A program made the translations under genes and the position numbers. Shown piece after piece: positions 1 to 5,878 of a stretch of DNA of 6,490 bases (its first letter is position 1; each line of letters opens with the position of its first letter). The notes below the pieces were generated by a model. It had not been told where the DNA came from. It did no database searches and saw only the letters and a list, made by a program, of their open reading frames with translations. Source of the DNA: Thermoplasmata archaeon (GTDB lineage: Archaea > Thermoplasmatota > Thermoplasmata > Lutacidiplasmatales > UBA184); NCBI GenBank assembly GCA_013044425.1, contig JABEUK010000083.1:1-6490 (forward strand), read 5' to 3'.

Positions 1-11
1 ATTCCGCCCAC

Positions 12-245
12 CTACAAGAGAGTTTCCCCGGGGCCCGAAGGCCCCGGGTTCGGATGGTGGTTGCCATCCTGGGTGTTCCCGGCTCCGGCTGGGATGTTCA
101 GCCCCCGTCGGGCGGTTCCTGCTTCATGGACCCGGCTCGCTCCTTGCGGAGTGGAGGCCGCAGTTTCTACAGGCGTGGATTCCCCGGTGCCCCCGGGTAC
201 GGTGGAACGGAACCCCTCGGCGTACTTGAGGCTCGCTAACCCCCC
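12..245 (-). pseudogene. Truncated C-terminal tail of an IS200/IS605-type TnpB (IS1341 family), 3' remnant
   Basis: This open frame reads leftward out of the IS5-like element and ends at TAG (12-14). Its translation carries a stretch around TPVETAAS, about 14 residues later HEAG, and then a proline/glycine tail. In my knowledge of archaeal TnpB (OrfB) proteins, a variable linker followed by a PVE(T/I) motif and an EAGS/EAGT motif is typical of the last 40-60 residues, just before the element's right-end hairpin. The RuvC-like catalytic motifs and the CxxC zinc finger are absent, so only the tail remains. The frame happens to stay open into the IS end, reaching a GTG at 288-290, but those first codons are the IS terminus and not tnpB. 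No continuation of tnpB is visible right of the IS (after 1353), so sequence was lost. The identification rests on short motifs; a random GC-rich open frame is the alternative. Confidence 0.5.
27..48 (-). ncRNA. GC-rich hairpin with UUCG loop: candidate IS605-type right end / 3' part of an omega (guide) RNA
   Basis: Bases 27-35 pair perfectly with 40-48 (9 bp, all G-C). Read on the minus strand, the loop is TTCG closed by C-G, the exceptionally stable C(UUCG)G tetraloop. It lies within the last codons of the putative TnpB tail, where IS200/IS605 elements carry the right-end hairpin recognised by TnpA, and where the tnpB-associated guide RNA ends. On the minus strand it is followed by GAAACTCTCTTG. 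The hairpin is directly visible; the role is inferred from the tail motifs. A plain transcription terminator is possible, though no U-rich tract follows. Confidence 0.4.
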
Positions 246-266
246 TGCTCTGTTGAACGAATAGAC

Positions 267-282
267 CCGGCCGTCCGGCCGG
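267..282 (-). terminator. Hairpin just downstream of the transposase stop, inside the IS left end
   Basis: CCGGCC (267-272) pairs with GGCCGG (277-282) around a 4-base loop. It begins 16 bases past the transposase stop codon and lies before the inverted terminal repeat. It may end the transposase transcript or block read-through. No T-rich tract follows, and in archaea a hairpin alone is weak evidence of termination. Confidence 0.3.
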
Positions 283-298
283 TACGTCACCGAGGCGC

Positions 299-1276
299 CT
301 ATGCCGTGCTCGGCGGGGTCCCCGTCACCTTCCCAGGCCCCTCTCCATACTCCCGCAACTCGTCATACGCCCAGATGCGTTGATACCCCTCCGCTACCAG
401 CCCCGCTGGCGACCGGGAGACGACGTTCTCGCCGAACTTCCTCTTCACCGCCGAGAAGATCCCCTCCGTCCCCGGCCACCGTAACCCATACTGCTTCTGC
501 GCCGCCCACTCCGTGTAGCCCAGCGCCTGATACTCCCGCACCGCCCGTCGGCGAGCTTTCACTCCGTGCGGGTTGCTCCGGATCTTCACTGTCGCCGTCT
601 TCCGAATCTTGATCGCCGGCTCCGTCCCCGTCTCACGGAGCGCGACGAACATCCCGTTCGTGTCGTACGCCCCGTCTCCGTAGAACCTCCGCACCCGGTA
701 GCCTCGCTGGGTCGCGGCCCGCACATGGGTCGCCGCCGTCTCGGACTCCGAATGTCCCTTCCCTTCGATGTGCACCTCCACCCCGATCACCTTCTTCCGC
801 CGCACGTCCGCCGTGATCACCACCACGAGATGCTTCCGTTGCTTCGCCTCCGGGTCCCCGTACCGGAAGATCCGATACTCTCCCGCGTTGGAGGTCTTCA
901 GGCCCGTGCCGTCTGAGGCGACCTCCAGCTCCGAATACTTCGGCATCCTCAGGGACGGGGTCAACCCATGGATCCGATGCCACAGGGTCGTATAGTCGGC
1001 GGAGGCGGGAATCAGTCGCAGCTCGGCCAACCGTCGCGTGATCCCCTCCAGGCCGCGATAATCGATCAACTGCTTCCAGATCACCAGCCAGCGGACGAAC
1101 GACTCCGGGATGAGATACTGCCCGCCCCGCTTCCCCTGGTTCATCTTGGCCAGTTCCTGGTCCCAGGTACGGAACGGTCCGAGGTCGAGGTAGAACTCTC
1201 CTCGGACGACGAGGGATTCGTTGTAGGCGGGCCAATCACGGTGGTCGTGGTACGGCTTTCCCCAGCGGGCGGACAT
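299..1276 (-). CDS. IS5-family DDE transposase
   Basis: This 325-residue protein catalyses cut-and-paste movement of the surrounding element by an RNase H-fold DDE active site. The triad is visible: Asp122 in SDGTGLK, Asp201 in FYGDGAYD, and Glu271 in PGTEGIF. The last sits in a Y-x2-R-x4-E-x6-K arrangement (Tyr263, Arg266, Glu271, Lys278) close to the IS4/IS5 C-terminal signature. The N-terminal part (about 13-110) has the usual helical region with WPAYNESLVVRG, probably the DNA-binding segment. Length is normal and no frameshift or internal stop is seen, so it looks functional. It starts at ATG (1274-1276) with no Shine-Dalgarno, consistent with a leaderless transcript from the TATA-like site about 24 bp upstream. 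The gene fills the IS and reads away from the ABC operon. Confidence 0.92.
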   Translation of the reverse strand: MSARWGKPYHDHRDWPAYNESLVVRGEFYLDLGPFRTWDQELAKMNQGKRGGQYLIPESFVRWLVIWKQLIDYRGLEGITRRLAELRLIPASADYTTLWHRIHGLTPSLRMPKYSELEVASDGTGLKTSNAGEYRIFRYGDPEAKQRKHLVVVITADVRRKKVIGVEVHIEGKGHSESETAATHVRAATQRGYRVRRFYGDGAYDTNGMFVALRETGTEPAIKIRKTATVKIRSNPHGVKARRRAVREYQALGYTEWAAQKQYGLRWPGTEGIFSAVKRKFGENVVSRSPAGLVAEGYQRIWAYDELREYGEGPGKVTGTPPSTA

Positions 1277-1294
1277 CAGCCGACTCGCCGCCGT

Positions 1295-1310
1295 CCCTAT
1301 AGTTGTCCTT
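1295..1310 (-). promoter_or_regulatory. Candidate TATA-type promoter of the transposase gene
   Basis: On the minus strand, AACTATAGG stands out in a GC-rich surround. TATA lies about 22-26 bases upstream of the transposase ATG, which would put the start of transcription on the start codon. That is the archaeal leaderless arrangement, and there is no Shine-Dalgarno upstream of the ATG. The match to the archaeal TATA consensus is only partial. Confidence 0.35.
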
Positions 1311-1362
1311 ACCCTTGCAGTCGCATCATCACCGAGGTTCGTTCAACACAGCACCGCAGGGA

Positions 1363-1381
1363 CGAAGGTTCAAATAATGTA
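1363..1381 (+). promoter_or_regulatory. Candidate BRE/TATA promoter of the ABC exporter operon
   Basis: CGAAGG (1363-1368) followed by TTCAAATAAT (1369-1378) is the most AT-rich spot near the operon and resembles an archaeal purine-rich BRE element plus TATA box. The centre of the AT box is about 26 bases from the ATG at 1401, so initiation would fall on that codon. The right end of the IS5-like element is only about 10 bp upstream, so any operator further upstream has been displaced or replaced by IS sequence. Confidence 0.4.
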
Positions 1382-1400
1382 TCGATTTCGATACCCCGCG

Positions 1401-2198
1401 ATGACCCGCCCGCTCGTTTCCGATTGGTCGCAGTTCCGGGTCGCGGTCCGCAACCAGATCGCGGGGTACGTGCAGACTTCCCGCTTCTGGATCGTCTTCG
1501 CGATCATCCTCGCCATCGGGGGCGGGCTCTCGATCGCGTTCGTGATCAAGGGCGGGGTGTTCGTGCACGGGGCGTTCGGCGCGACGGCGACCGCGTACAT
1601 CGCCGGACTGCTCGGGTTCGTCAGCTTCTTAGCGATCGTCACGGGCGCGCTCTTCGGAGGGGACGCGATCTCGACCGATTTCGGTACGAAGAGCGGGTTC
1701 TTCACGCTCGCCCTGCCCGTCAAGCGCCGGGTCCTCCTCGGAGGCCGGTTCGCCGCCGCCCTCTTGGTGAGCCTGCTTCTGCTGTCGATCTTCTACGCGT
1801 TCGCACTCTTCGGAGGGATCTACTTCTACTCGGCCGGCACGATTCCCTGGTTCAATCTGGGGCTCTCCTACCTCCTCACCTTGCTGCTCCTCTTCGGGAT
1901 CCTTGCCTTCGCCTTCTGTCTCAGTTCGGTGTCCAAGAGCCCGGTGATCGGACTCGTGGTCACCATCCTCGTCCTGCTGGTCGTCTTCACCATCATCGAC
2001 GGCGTCCTCGTGCGGCTCGTCGCGTCGGAGTACCTCCTCTGGTCCATCCTCTTCGCGGCCGCGGCGATCCCGGCCGCGGTCGAGTACGGCCTCGCCACCG
2101 GCTCTCCCGCGGTGTGGCAATCGACCGTCATCATGGTGCTCTACACGGTGGGCTTCCTCGCCATCGCGCTCCTGCTGTACGACCGTCAGGAGGCCTAG
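1401..2198 (+). CDS. ABC-2-type transporter permease
   Basis: This hydrophobic protein of about 265 residues is the membrane half of a putative ABC exporter with the next gene. Counting from 1401, helices are seen near 29-49, 64-85, 117-142, 152-174, 180-202 and 242-260, with a weaker one near 210-227. The loop after the second helix (about 86-117), with GGDAISTDFGTKSG and then PVKRRVLLGGRF, matches the ABC-2 family pattern in which a cytoplasmic coupling segment ends in a P-(I/V)-(S/K)-R motif before the next helix. The stop precedes the ATPase start by 9 bp. An in-frame ATG at 1377 would add eight residues (MYRFRYPA). I prefer 1401 because the extra codons overlap the TATA-like island, use A/T-rich codons unlike the gene, and 1401 fits a leaderless start. 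A weak GAAGG at 1364-1368 favours 1377. The substrate is not readable from sequence. Confidence 0.85.
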   Translation: MTRPLVSDWSQFRVAVRNQIAGYVQTSRFWIVFAIILAIGGGLSIAFVIKGGVFVHGAFGATATAYIAGLLGFVSFLAIVTGALFGGDAISTDFGTKSGFFTLALPVKRRVLLGGRFAAALLVSLLLLSIFYAFALFGGIYFYSAGTIPWFNLGLSYLLTLLLLFGILAFAFCLSSVSKSPVIGLVVTILVLLVVFTIIDGVLVRLVASEYLLWSILFAAAAIPAAVEYGLATGSPAVWQSTVIMVLYTVGFLAIALLLYDRQEA

Positions 2199-2207
2199 GG
2201 AGGATCC
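2198..2207 (+). promoter_or_regulatory. Strong ribosome binding site of the ABC ATPase gene
   Basis: GGGAGG at 2198-2203 overlaps the last base of the permease stop codon and sits 4 bases before the ATG. This supports the start at 2208 and translation from a shared mRNA. Confidence 0.7.
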
Positions 2208-3158
2208 ATGCCGAGTCTGGAGGCCCGTCATCTGACGAAGCGGTACGGCACATTCTTCGCCCTGAGCGATGCTTCCTTCAAATTCGACGGGAACGGTGCC
2301 ATCGGCTACCTTGGCCCCAACGGAGCCGGGAAGACGACGACGCTGAAGATGATGACCCAGCTCGCGCGCCCATCGAGCGGCGAGGCGTTCATCAACGGCA
2401 TCGATGTGCAGGTCGACCCCAAGCGGGCGCTGTGGGAAGTCGGGTCCGTGATCGAGTCCCCGGAGCCGTACCCGTGGCAGACCTCGACCGCCGCGCTCGA
2501 GATGGTCGGCGATCTCCGCGGGATGAGCCGAGCGGAGACCCGGGCCCGGACCCGAGAGCTCACGACGGAGCTCGACCTCCCTCCGATGGACCGGAAGACG
2601 GGGAAGCTCTCGAAGGGTCAGCGGCAGCGGGTGGTGATCGCCTCCGCGCTCCTGAGCGATCCGTCGATCATCGTCCTGGACGAGCCGACGAGCGGGCTCG
2701 ATCCCGCCGAGCGCATCGCGATCCGCAACATCCTCCTCCGCCTCAAGAAAGAGCGGCTGATCCTGATGAGCTCGCATCTTCTGAGCGAGGTCACCGAGAT
2801 CTGCGACCGCGCCGTGTTCATCAATCAAGGCAAGATCCTCCTCAACGACACCGTCGCGGCGATCTCCTCGCGGTACGCGGAGACCGAGGTCGATGTGGAG
2901 TTCACCGGGCCGGTCCCCGTCGAGAAGTTCGTTGCGCTCTCCGGACTCGCCGACGGCGTGAACTTGATCGAGCCGGCGCGCTTCCGCATCACCTACGACG
3001 GACGCGACGAGACGCGGGTCGCCATCCTGCGCAAGTGCATCGAGCTCGGCCCCGTGCGCACCTTCGCCGGCGCGACCCTCACCCTCGAGGACGCGTACAT
3101 GAAACTGATCGGCGCGGATTCCCGGTCCGAGAAGATCGCGTCGACGCAGCGCCGCTGA
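2208..3158 (+). CDS. ABC transporter ATP-binding protein (BcrA/CcmA-type exporter ATPase)
   Basis: This 316-residue cytoplasmic ATPase would power the adjacent permease. Motifs in order are Walker A GPNGAGKT (36-43), a Q-loop region with VIESPEPYP (81-89), signature LSKGQ (134-138), Walker B IIVLDEP (154-160) with catalytic Glu159, D-loop SGLD (162-165) and H-loop SSH (188-190). The Q-loop position carries Glu instead of Gln in an IE-x-P context; this is usual for bacitracin-exporter-like (BcrA) ATPases and not a defect. Residues about 225-300 form a beta-rich C-terminal extension ending in LEDAYMKLIG, as in many ABC-2 exporter ATPases. With the permease 9 bp upstream and no substrate-binding protein nearby, export is the likely direction. 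Drug, peptide or lipid cargo cannot be told apart. Confidence 0.93.
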   Translation: MPSLEARHLTKRYGTFFALSDASFKFDGNGAIGYLGPNGAGKTTTLKMMTQLARPSSGEAFINGIDVQVDPKRALWEVGSVIESPEPYPWQTSTAALEMVGDLRGMSRAETRARTRELTTELDLPPMDRKTGKLSKGQRQRVVIASALLSDPSIIVLDEPTSGLDPAERIAIRNILLRLKKERLILMSSHLLSEVTEICDRAVFINQGKILLNDTVAAISSRYAETEVDVEFTGPVPVEKFVALSGLADGVNLIEPARFRITYDGRDETRVAILRKCIELGPVRTFAGATLTLEDAYMKLIGADSRSEKIASTQRR

Positions 3159-3166
3159 ACGTCCGC

Positions 3167-3200
3167 TCGCGGGCTCGGCCCGTGACGATCGAGCTCGATC
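3167..3200. terminator. Convergent intergenic hairpin and 14-bp palindrome, possible bidirectional terminator
   Basis: The 40-bp gap between the ABC ATPase and the convergent glucoamylase holds TCGCGGGC (3167-3174) pairing with GCCCGTGA (3178-3185), an 8-bp stem with one G-T wobble. Next comes the perfect palindrome GATCGAGCTCGATC (3187-3200), which includes part of the glucoamylase stop codon. Position between two converging genes suits termination on both strands. No poly-T run is present, so function is inferred from place and symmetry. Confidence 0.3.
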
Positions 3201-5064
3201 ACTCGTCCAGGAGGGCGCGGCGCTCCTCGGGCTCCTGGTACTTGTGGATGACGTCGACGAACGTCGAGTGGGACCAGGTGAGGGGCGTGGCGGACTTCGG
3301 CTCACCCGTGAGCGCGTCGACCTGCTCCGGCAGCATCTGGGTCGGCGTGGCGTGCTCCGCGGCCCACTCGATGAGCTTCCGGCAGCGGTCCCGGTCGCCG
3401 AGCCGCAGGCGGGCCTCGGCGAGCCAGAGGGTGCAGATGATCCACGGGTTCTCCGAACCGTAGTAGGTGTCCCCCTCGTACCGCGCGATGCCGCCGAAGC
3501 GTTGCGACCAGAGCCGCGCCTCGACCGCATCGACCACGTCGCGGGCGCGCGGATCGCTCCAGGGAACGAGACCGAGCTTCAGGGCGAGCAGGATGGAGGA
3601 GTCGACGCGCTCGTCCCGCGGACCGAGCGAGCGCAGGAAGCGCTGCCGCTCGGTGTCCCAGAGGTGCTCGAGCGCCGCCTCCCGGATCTCCCGGCCCGCG
3701 TCCCTCCAGACGCTCGAATCCTTGCCGATCTCCTCCGCGATGCGGGCGGCCCGCTCGAGCGCGTGACCCACCGCCGCGGTCGAGTAGGTGTGGATCCCCC
3801 GGCGCTCCTCCCAGAGGTCGTAGCTCGCGGCCGGGAGGCCCGTCTCGGGATCGCGGAAGTGGGTCAGGAAGTTCGCAGCTCCCTTCACCATCGGCCACAA
3901 TTCGAGGAGGATCTCCGGGTCCGCGCCCCGCTTGAAGTGGTGCCAGACCGCGGAGACGACCGTGGCCGTCTGGTCGATCTGAAGGAACGGCGGGGGGTGC
4001 CACGTGCTGCCGATCGCCCCGTCGGGGAAGTGCCGGTGGTAGAACGAGCCGTCGGGGTCCTGGCACTTCTGCGCGAACTTGAGGAAGCGCTGGGCGTTCT
4101 CGTAGAGCCCGGCCTCGTCCATCGCCTTGGAGACGTATCCGCCGTCCCTCCACCAGCAGAAGTTGTAGGTGTCCCCCCACGCAGCGAGGCTGCGGGTGTC
4201 CGGTGAGGCGATGATCGAGCCGTTCGTGCCGGCCGCGTGGCGCATGACGAGCACGCTCGCGCGGTAGACGTCCGCGACCTTGCCCATCAGCTCCACCGGG
4301 GCTTGGGGAAGCCGGCGGCGCGCCCAGGTCTCCCAGAACTGTTCGCTCTCCCGTTCGAACCGTGCCGGGCCGCCCTTGACCACGTATTGGCGGGTCTGGT
4401 GGACGGCCGCGAGGCTCTGGCCGACCGAGACGAACAATCGGATCGTCGTGCCCTCGGCCCCATCGGCCGGGATGTCCCACTGCATGACGCTGTCCGCCGC
4501 CCCGTGGGCCACGGCCCGGCCCTCGAGGCGGCCGTCCTCGGCGTCGATGTACGTCCCTTGGAGTCCCTTGAGGGTGTGCTCTCCGCAGACCGCGTGGGAG
4601 AACGGCGGATCGCTGAAGAACTCGAAGAAGTAGCCGCGCTTGAAGTGGACCAGGGAGTGGCGCTCGGGGTCGACGTAGGCCGTGTCTTGGTACATCGACT
4701 CGGCGATCTGGAGGGAGTGGTAGGCGAAGATCCTCAGCGGCCGGGCCGGATCGGCCCGGACCTTCATCGTCCGGATGAGAAGATCGTGGTTGGGGTGAAC
4801 GTGGTCCCGAAGCGTGATGGAGACGCCGTGGCCGTTCCAGCTCGAGGCGGGGCTGTACGCAGCTCCGTACGGGAAGAGCTCCCCGCGCCAGCCGCTGGAT
4901 TGCCCGAGCCAGGAGAACGTGCCGGCCCGTTCGTCGAAGAGGCCGAGGCGCGCCTGCCGCAGATGCTGGAATTGCCCGGGGTACGGATAGAACAGGCCGT
5001 TCCACTGGCCGTCCTCATTGACGGTGAGCAAGAGCCGGCCGTTGCCCGCGAGCTGTGTGATCAC
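3199..5064 (-). CDS. Intracellular glucoamylase, glycoside hydrolase family 15
   Basis: This 621-residue enzyme is expected to release glucose from the non-reducing ends of alpha-1,4 (and alpha-1,6) glucans such as glycogen or maltodextrin, by inversion. Residues 1-250 form the N-terminal beta-sandwich of prokaryotic GH15, starting with the typical GNGRLLL and LFYPYPG motifs. Residues about 255-610 form the (alpha/alpha)6 barrel, with NFCWWRDGGY (301-310) and QIDQTATVV (362-370) lining the active site. The catalytic acid is expected in DLWEER (Glu419/Glu420) and the base in MLPEQVD (Glu580). Length is normal for the archaeal type. No signal peptide or membrane anchor is seen, so it probably acts in the cytosol on stored or imported glucans. 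The start is GTG; it places GNGR at residue 7 as in relatives, and only a distant GGGGG (12 bases upstream) could serve as RBS. Related GH15 trehalases and dextran glucosidases exist, so substrate is inferred. Confidence 0.9.
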   Translation of the reverse strand: MITQLAGNGRLLLTVNEDGQWNGLFYPYPGQFQHLRQARLGLFDERAGTFSWLGQSSGWRGELFPYGAAYSPASSWNGHGVSITLRDHVHPNHDLLIRTMKVRADPARPLRIFAYHSLQIAESMYQDTAYVDPERHSLVHFKRGYFFEFFSDPPFSHAVCGEHTLKGLQGTYIDAEDGRLEGRAVAHGAADSVMQWDIPADGAEGTTIRLFVSVGQSLAAVHQTRQYVVKGGPARFERESEQFWETWARRRLPQAPVELMGKVADVYRASVLVMRHAAGTNGSIIASPDTRSLAAWGDTYNFCWWRDGGYVSKAMDEAGLYENAQRFLKFAQKCQDPDGSFYHRHFPDGAIGSTWHPPPFLQIDQTATVVSAVWHHFKRGADPEILLELWPMVKGAANFLTHFRDPETGLPAASYDLWEERRGIHTYSTAAVGHALERAARIAEEIGKDSSVWRDAGREIREAALEHLWDTERQRFLRSLGPRDERVDSSILLALKLGLVPWSDPRARDVVDAVEARLWSQRFGGIARYEGDTYYGSENPWIICTLWLAEARLRLGDRDRCRKLIEWAAEHATPTQMLPEQVDALTGEPKSATPLTWSHSTFVDVIHKYQEPEERRALLDE

Positions 5065-5166
5065 CGTGGCCCGATTCCCCCAGTTGGATGACGTCGACGG
5101 GGAATCCTCTCCCCTTCAAATGCGAACGACCCATACGGGAGTGGGGTCGTACGGGGCATGCCCGCC
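5065..5166 (-). promoter_or_regulatory. Intergenic region upstream of the glucoamylase, with a hairpin and weak promoter-like island
   Basis: ACGACCC (5126-5132) pairs with GGGTCGT (5144-5150), a 7-bp stem with an 11-base loop, lying just past the stop of the DUF308 gene. It could end that operon's transcript. Immediately downstream on the minus strand, TTCGCATTTGAAGG (5113-5126) is the only AT-richer patch and could be a weak TATA site for the glucoamylase, giving a leader of about 25 bases. Neither element is a strong consensus match; read-through from the membrane-protein operon is possible. Confidence 0.25.
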
Positions 5167-5847
5167 CTACTTCGGGGGCGCCGCGGGCGGCGCGCCCGGC
5201 CCACCGGGACCGCCCATGGGCGGGAACCCCGGAACGTTCATGGCCATCTCGAACGGCTTCTTCTCTCCCGAGACCCCGATCGAGAAGAACGTGGCGGCCG
5301 CCACGAATCCCGCGATGGAGATGAGCAGAGCGACGAGGACGAGAGCGAGGCCCGGGATCAGAAGCACGAGGAAGGCGAGCATCAGGTCGATGACCCCGAG
5401 CGCGCTTCCCAAGCCCCGTTGCCAGCCGGGAAGCGGACCCGCGGCTCCGATGCCCGCGAGGAGGAAGATCCCCTGGAACAATAGCCCGATCCCGACGAAG
5501 ACCCAGAGAACTACGAACGCGAAGTAGATGTCAACGAGTGCGACGAAGGCGAAGATCAGGACGAACACCCCCAGGACCACCCGCAGGGTGCGCATCCCGG
5601 CCAGTGCCGGGTCCCCACCCGCGGAGCCGGACATGATATCGAATATCCCCATCAGCAGCAGGGAGACGACCACGAAGACGTAGAGGACCCACGCAGCGAA
5701 GATCCCCTGCCAGAAGACCGAGACGAGCAGGGCGAGCGCGAAGACGAGCGCGAGGATCCCGAGCAGGATGTAGGCGACCCGCATCCCCTCGCCGAGGTGT
5801 TCGATCGGGCGGGGGGGCGCGCTTCCCGTGGACGGCTGAGCTGTCAT
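5167..5847 (-). CDS. HdeD/DUF308-like six-helix membrane protein with proline/glycine-rich tail
   Basis: This 226-residue integral membrane protein has six helices near 23-45, 50-73, 87-107, 110-132, 144-165 and 167-190. The helices form three two-helix repeats, each opening with a basic residue and a G-rich helix: MRVAYILLGILALVFA, MRTLRVVLGVFVLIFA and QRGLGSALGVIDLMLA. This is the internal triplication of the DUF308 (short repeat of membrane protein) family that includes HdeD. HdeD is linked to acid resistance in Escherichia coli, but most members are uncharacterised, so no function is claimed. Residues 205-226 are a Pro/Gly/Ala tail, probably cytoplasmic and disordered. The start is ATG at 5845-5847, preceded by AGGAGG 6 bases upstream. 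A longer frame to 5928 would overlap the upstream gene and add an Arg/Ser-rich lead with no RBS support. The upstream neighbour is a paralog. Confidence 0.85.
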   Translation of the reverse strand: MTAQPSTGSAPPRPIEHLGEGMRVAYILLGILALVFALALLVSVFWQGIFAAWVLYVFVVVSLLLMGIFDIMSGSAGGDPALAGMRTLRVVLGVFVLIFAFVALVDIYFAFVVLWVFVGIGLLFQGIFLLAGIGAAGPLPGWQRGLGSALGVIDLMLAFLVLLIPGLALVLVALLISIAGFVAAATFFSIGVSGEKKPFEMAMNVPGFPPMGGPGGPGAPPAAPPK

Positions 5848-5859
5848 GGATTTCCTCCT
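5848..5859 (-). promoter_or_regulatory. Perfect Shine-Dalgarno that fixes the start of the second DUF308 gene
   Basis: On the minus strand AGGAGG (5859-5854) is followed by a 6-base spacer and ATG. It lies in the 31-bp gap after the upstream paralog's stop, so the two genes are most likely co-transcribed with independent ribosome loading. Confidence 0.75.
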
Positions 5860-5878
5860 GAGATCTCCGAGCCCTCGG

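Larger units (their letters stand above)
246..1353 (-). mobile_element. Complete IS5-superfamily insertion sequence, about 1.1 kb
   Basis: The ends are inverted copies: the left end reads TGCTCTGTTGAACGAA (246-261), and the right end read on the minus strand is TGCTGTGTTGAACGAA (1353-1338), giving 15 of 16 matches. Between them lies a single intact transposase gene on the minus strand that fills almost the whole element, the standard IS5-type layout, and 1108 bp is within the usual IS5 size range. No convincing target-site duplication is seen: the left flank is a run of C and the right flank starts CCGCAGG. The duplication is therefore very short (2-4 bp, as in some IS5 subgroups), decayed, or lost through rearrangement. 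Exact termini could be a few bases off. Confidence 0.8.

Noticed and set aside
54..130. Possible CRISPR-like repeat, because the minus-strand frame contains an IPAGAGN motif reminiscent of translated repeats
   Set aside because: Only one copy exists; no periodic repeats or spacers are found.
246..290. GTG at 288-290 as the start of a 92-residue protein ending at 12
   Set aside because: The first codons are the IS terminal repeat, so this would be an accidental fusion of IS end and older flank; treated as a remnant starting at 245.
2286..2480. Glu in place of the Q-loop Gln as a sign of a dead ATPase
   Set aside because: An IE-x-P motif at this place is usual in BcrA-type exporter ATPases, and all other catalytic motifs are intact.
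968..3463. 831-codon open frame on the plus strand across the transposase, permease and ATPase
   Set aside because: Arg/Pro-rich translation without family motifs; it runs antisense to the transposase and out of frame with the permease and ATPase, whose motifs are intact. GC-rich codon bias removes stops in shadow frames.
1629..3530. 633-codon open frame on the minus strand opposite the ABC genes
   Set aside because: Low-complexity Arg/Ser/Glu-rich product with no recognisable domain, fully antisense to two well-supported genes.
3302..5005. 567-codon minus-strand frame within the glucoamylase
   Set aside because: Arg/Pro/Gly-rich shadow of the GH15 gene in another frame; no RBS or motif.
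4237..5091. Plus-strand frame of 284 codons antisense to the glucoamylase
   Set aside because: Mirrors GH15 codon positions and shows no homology-like motif; a typical antisense shadow in high-GC DNA.
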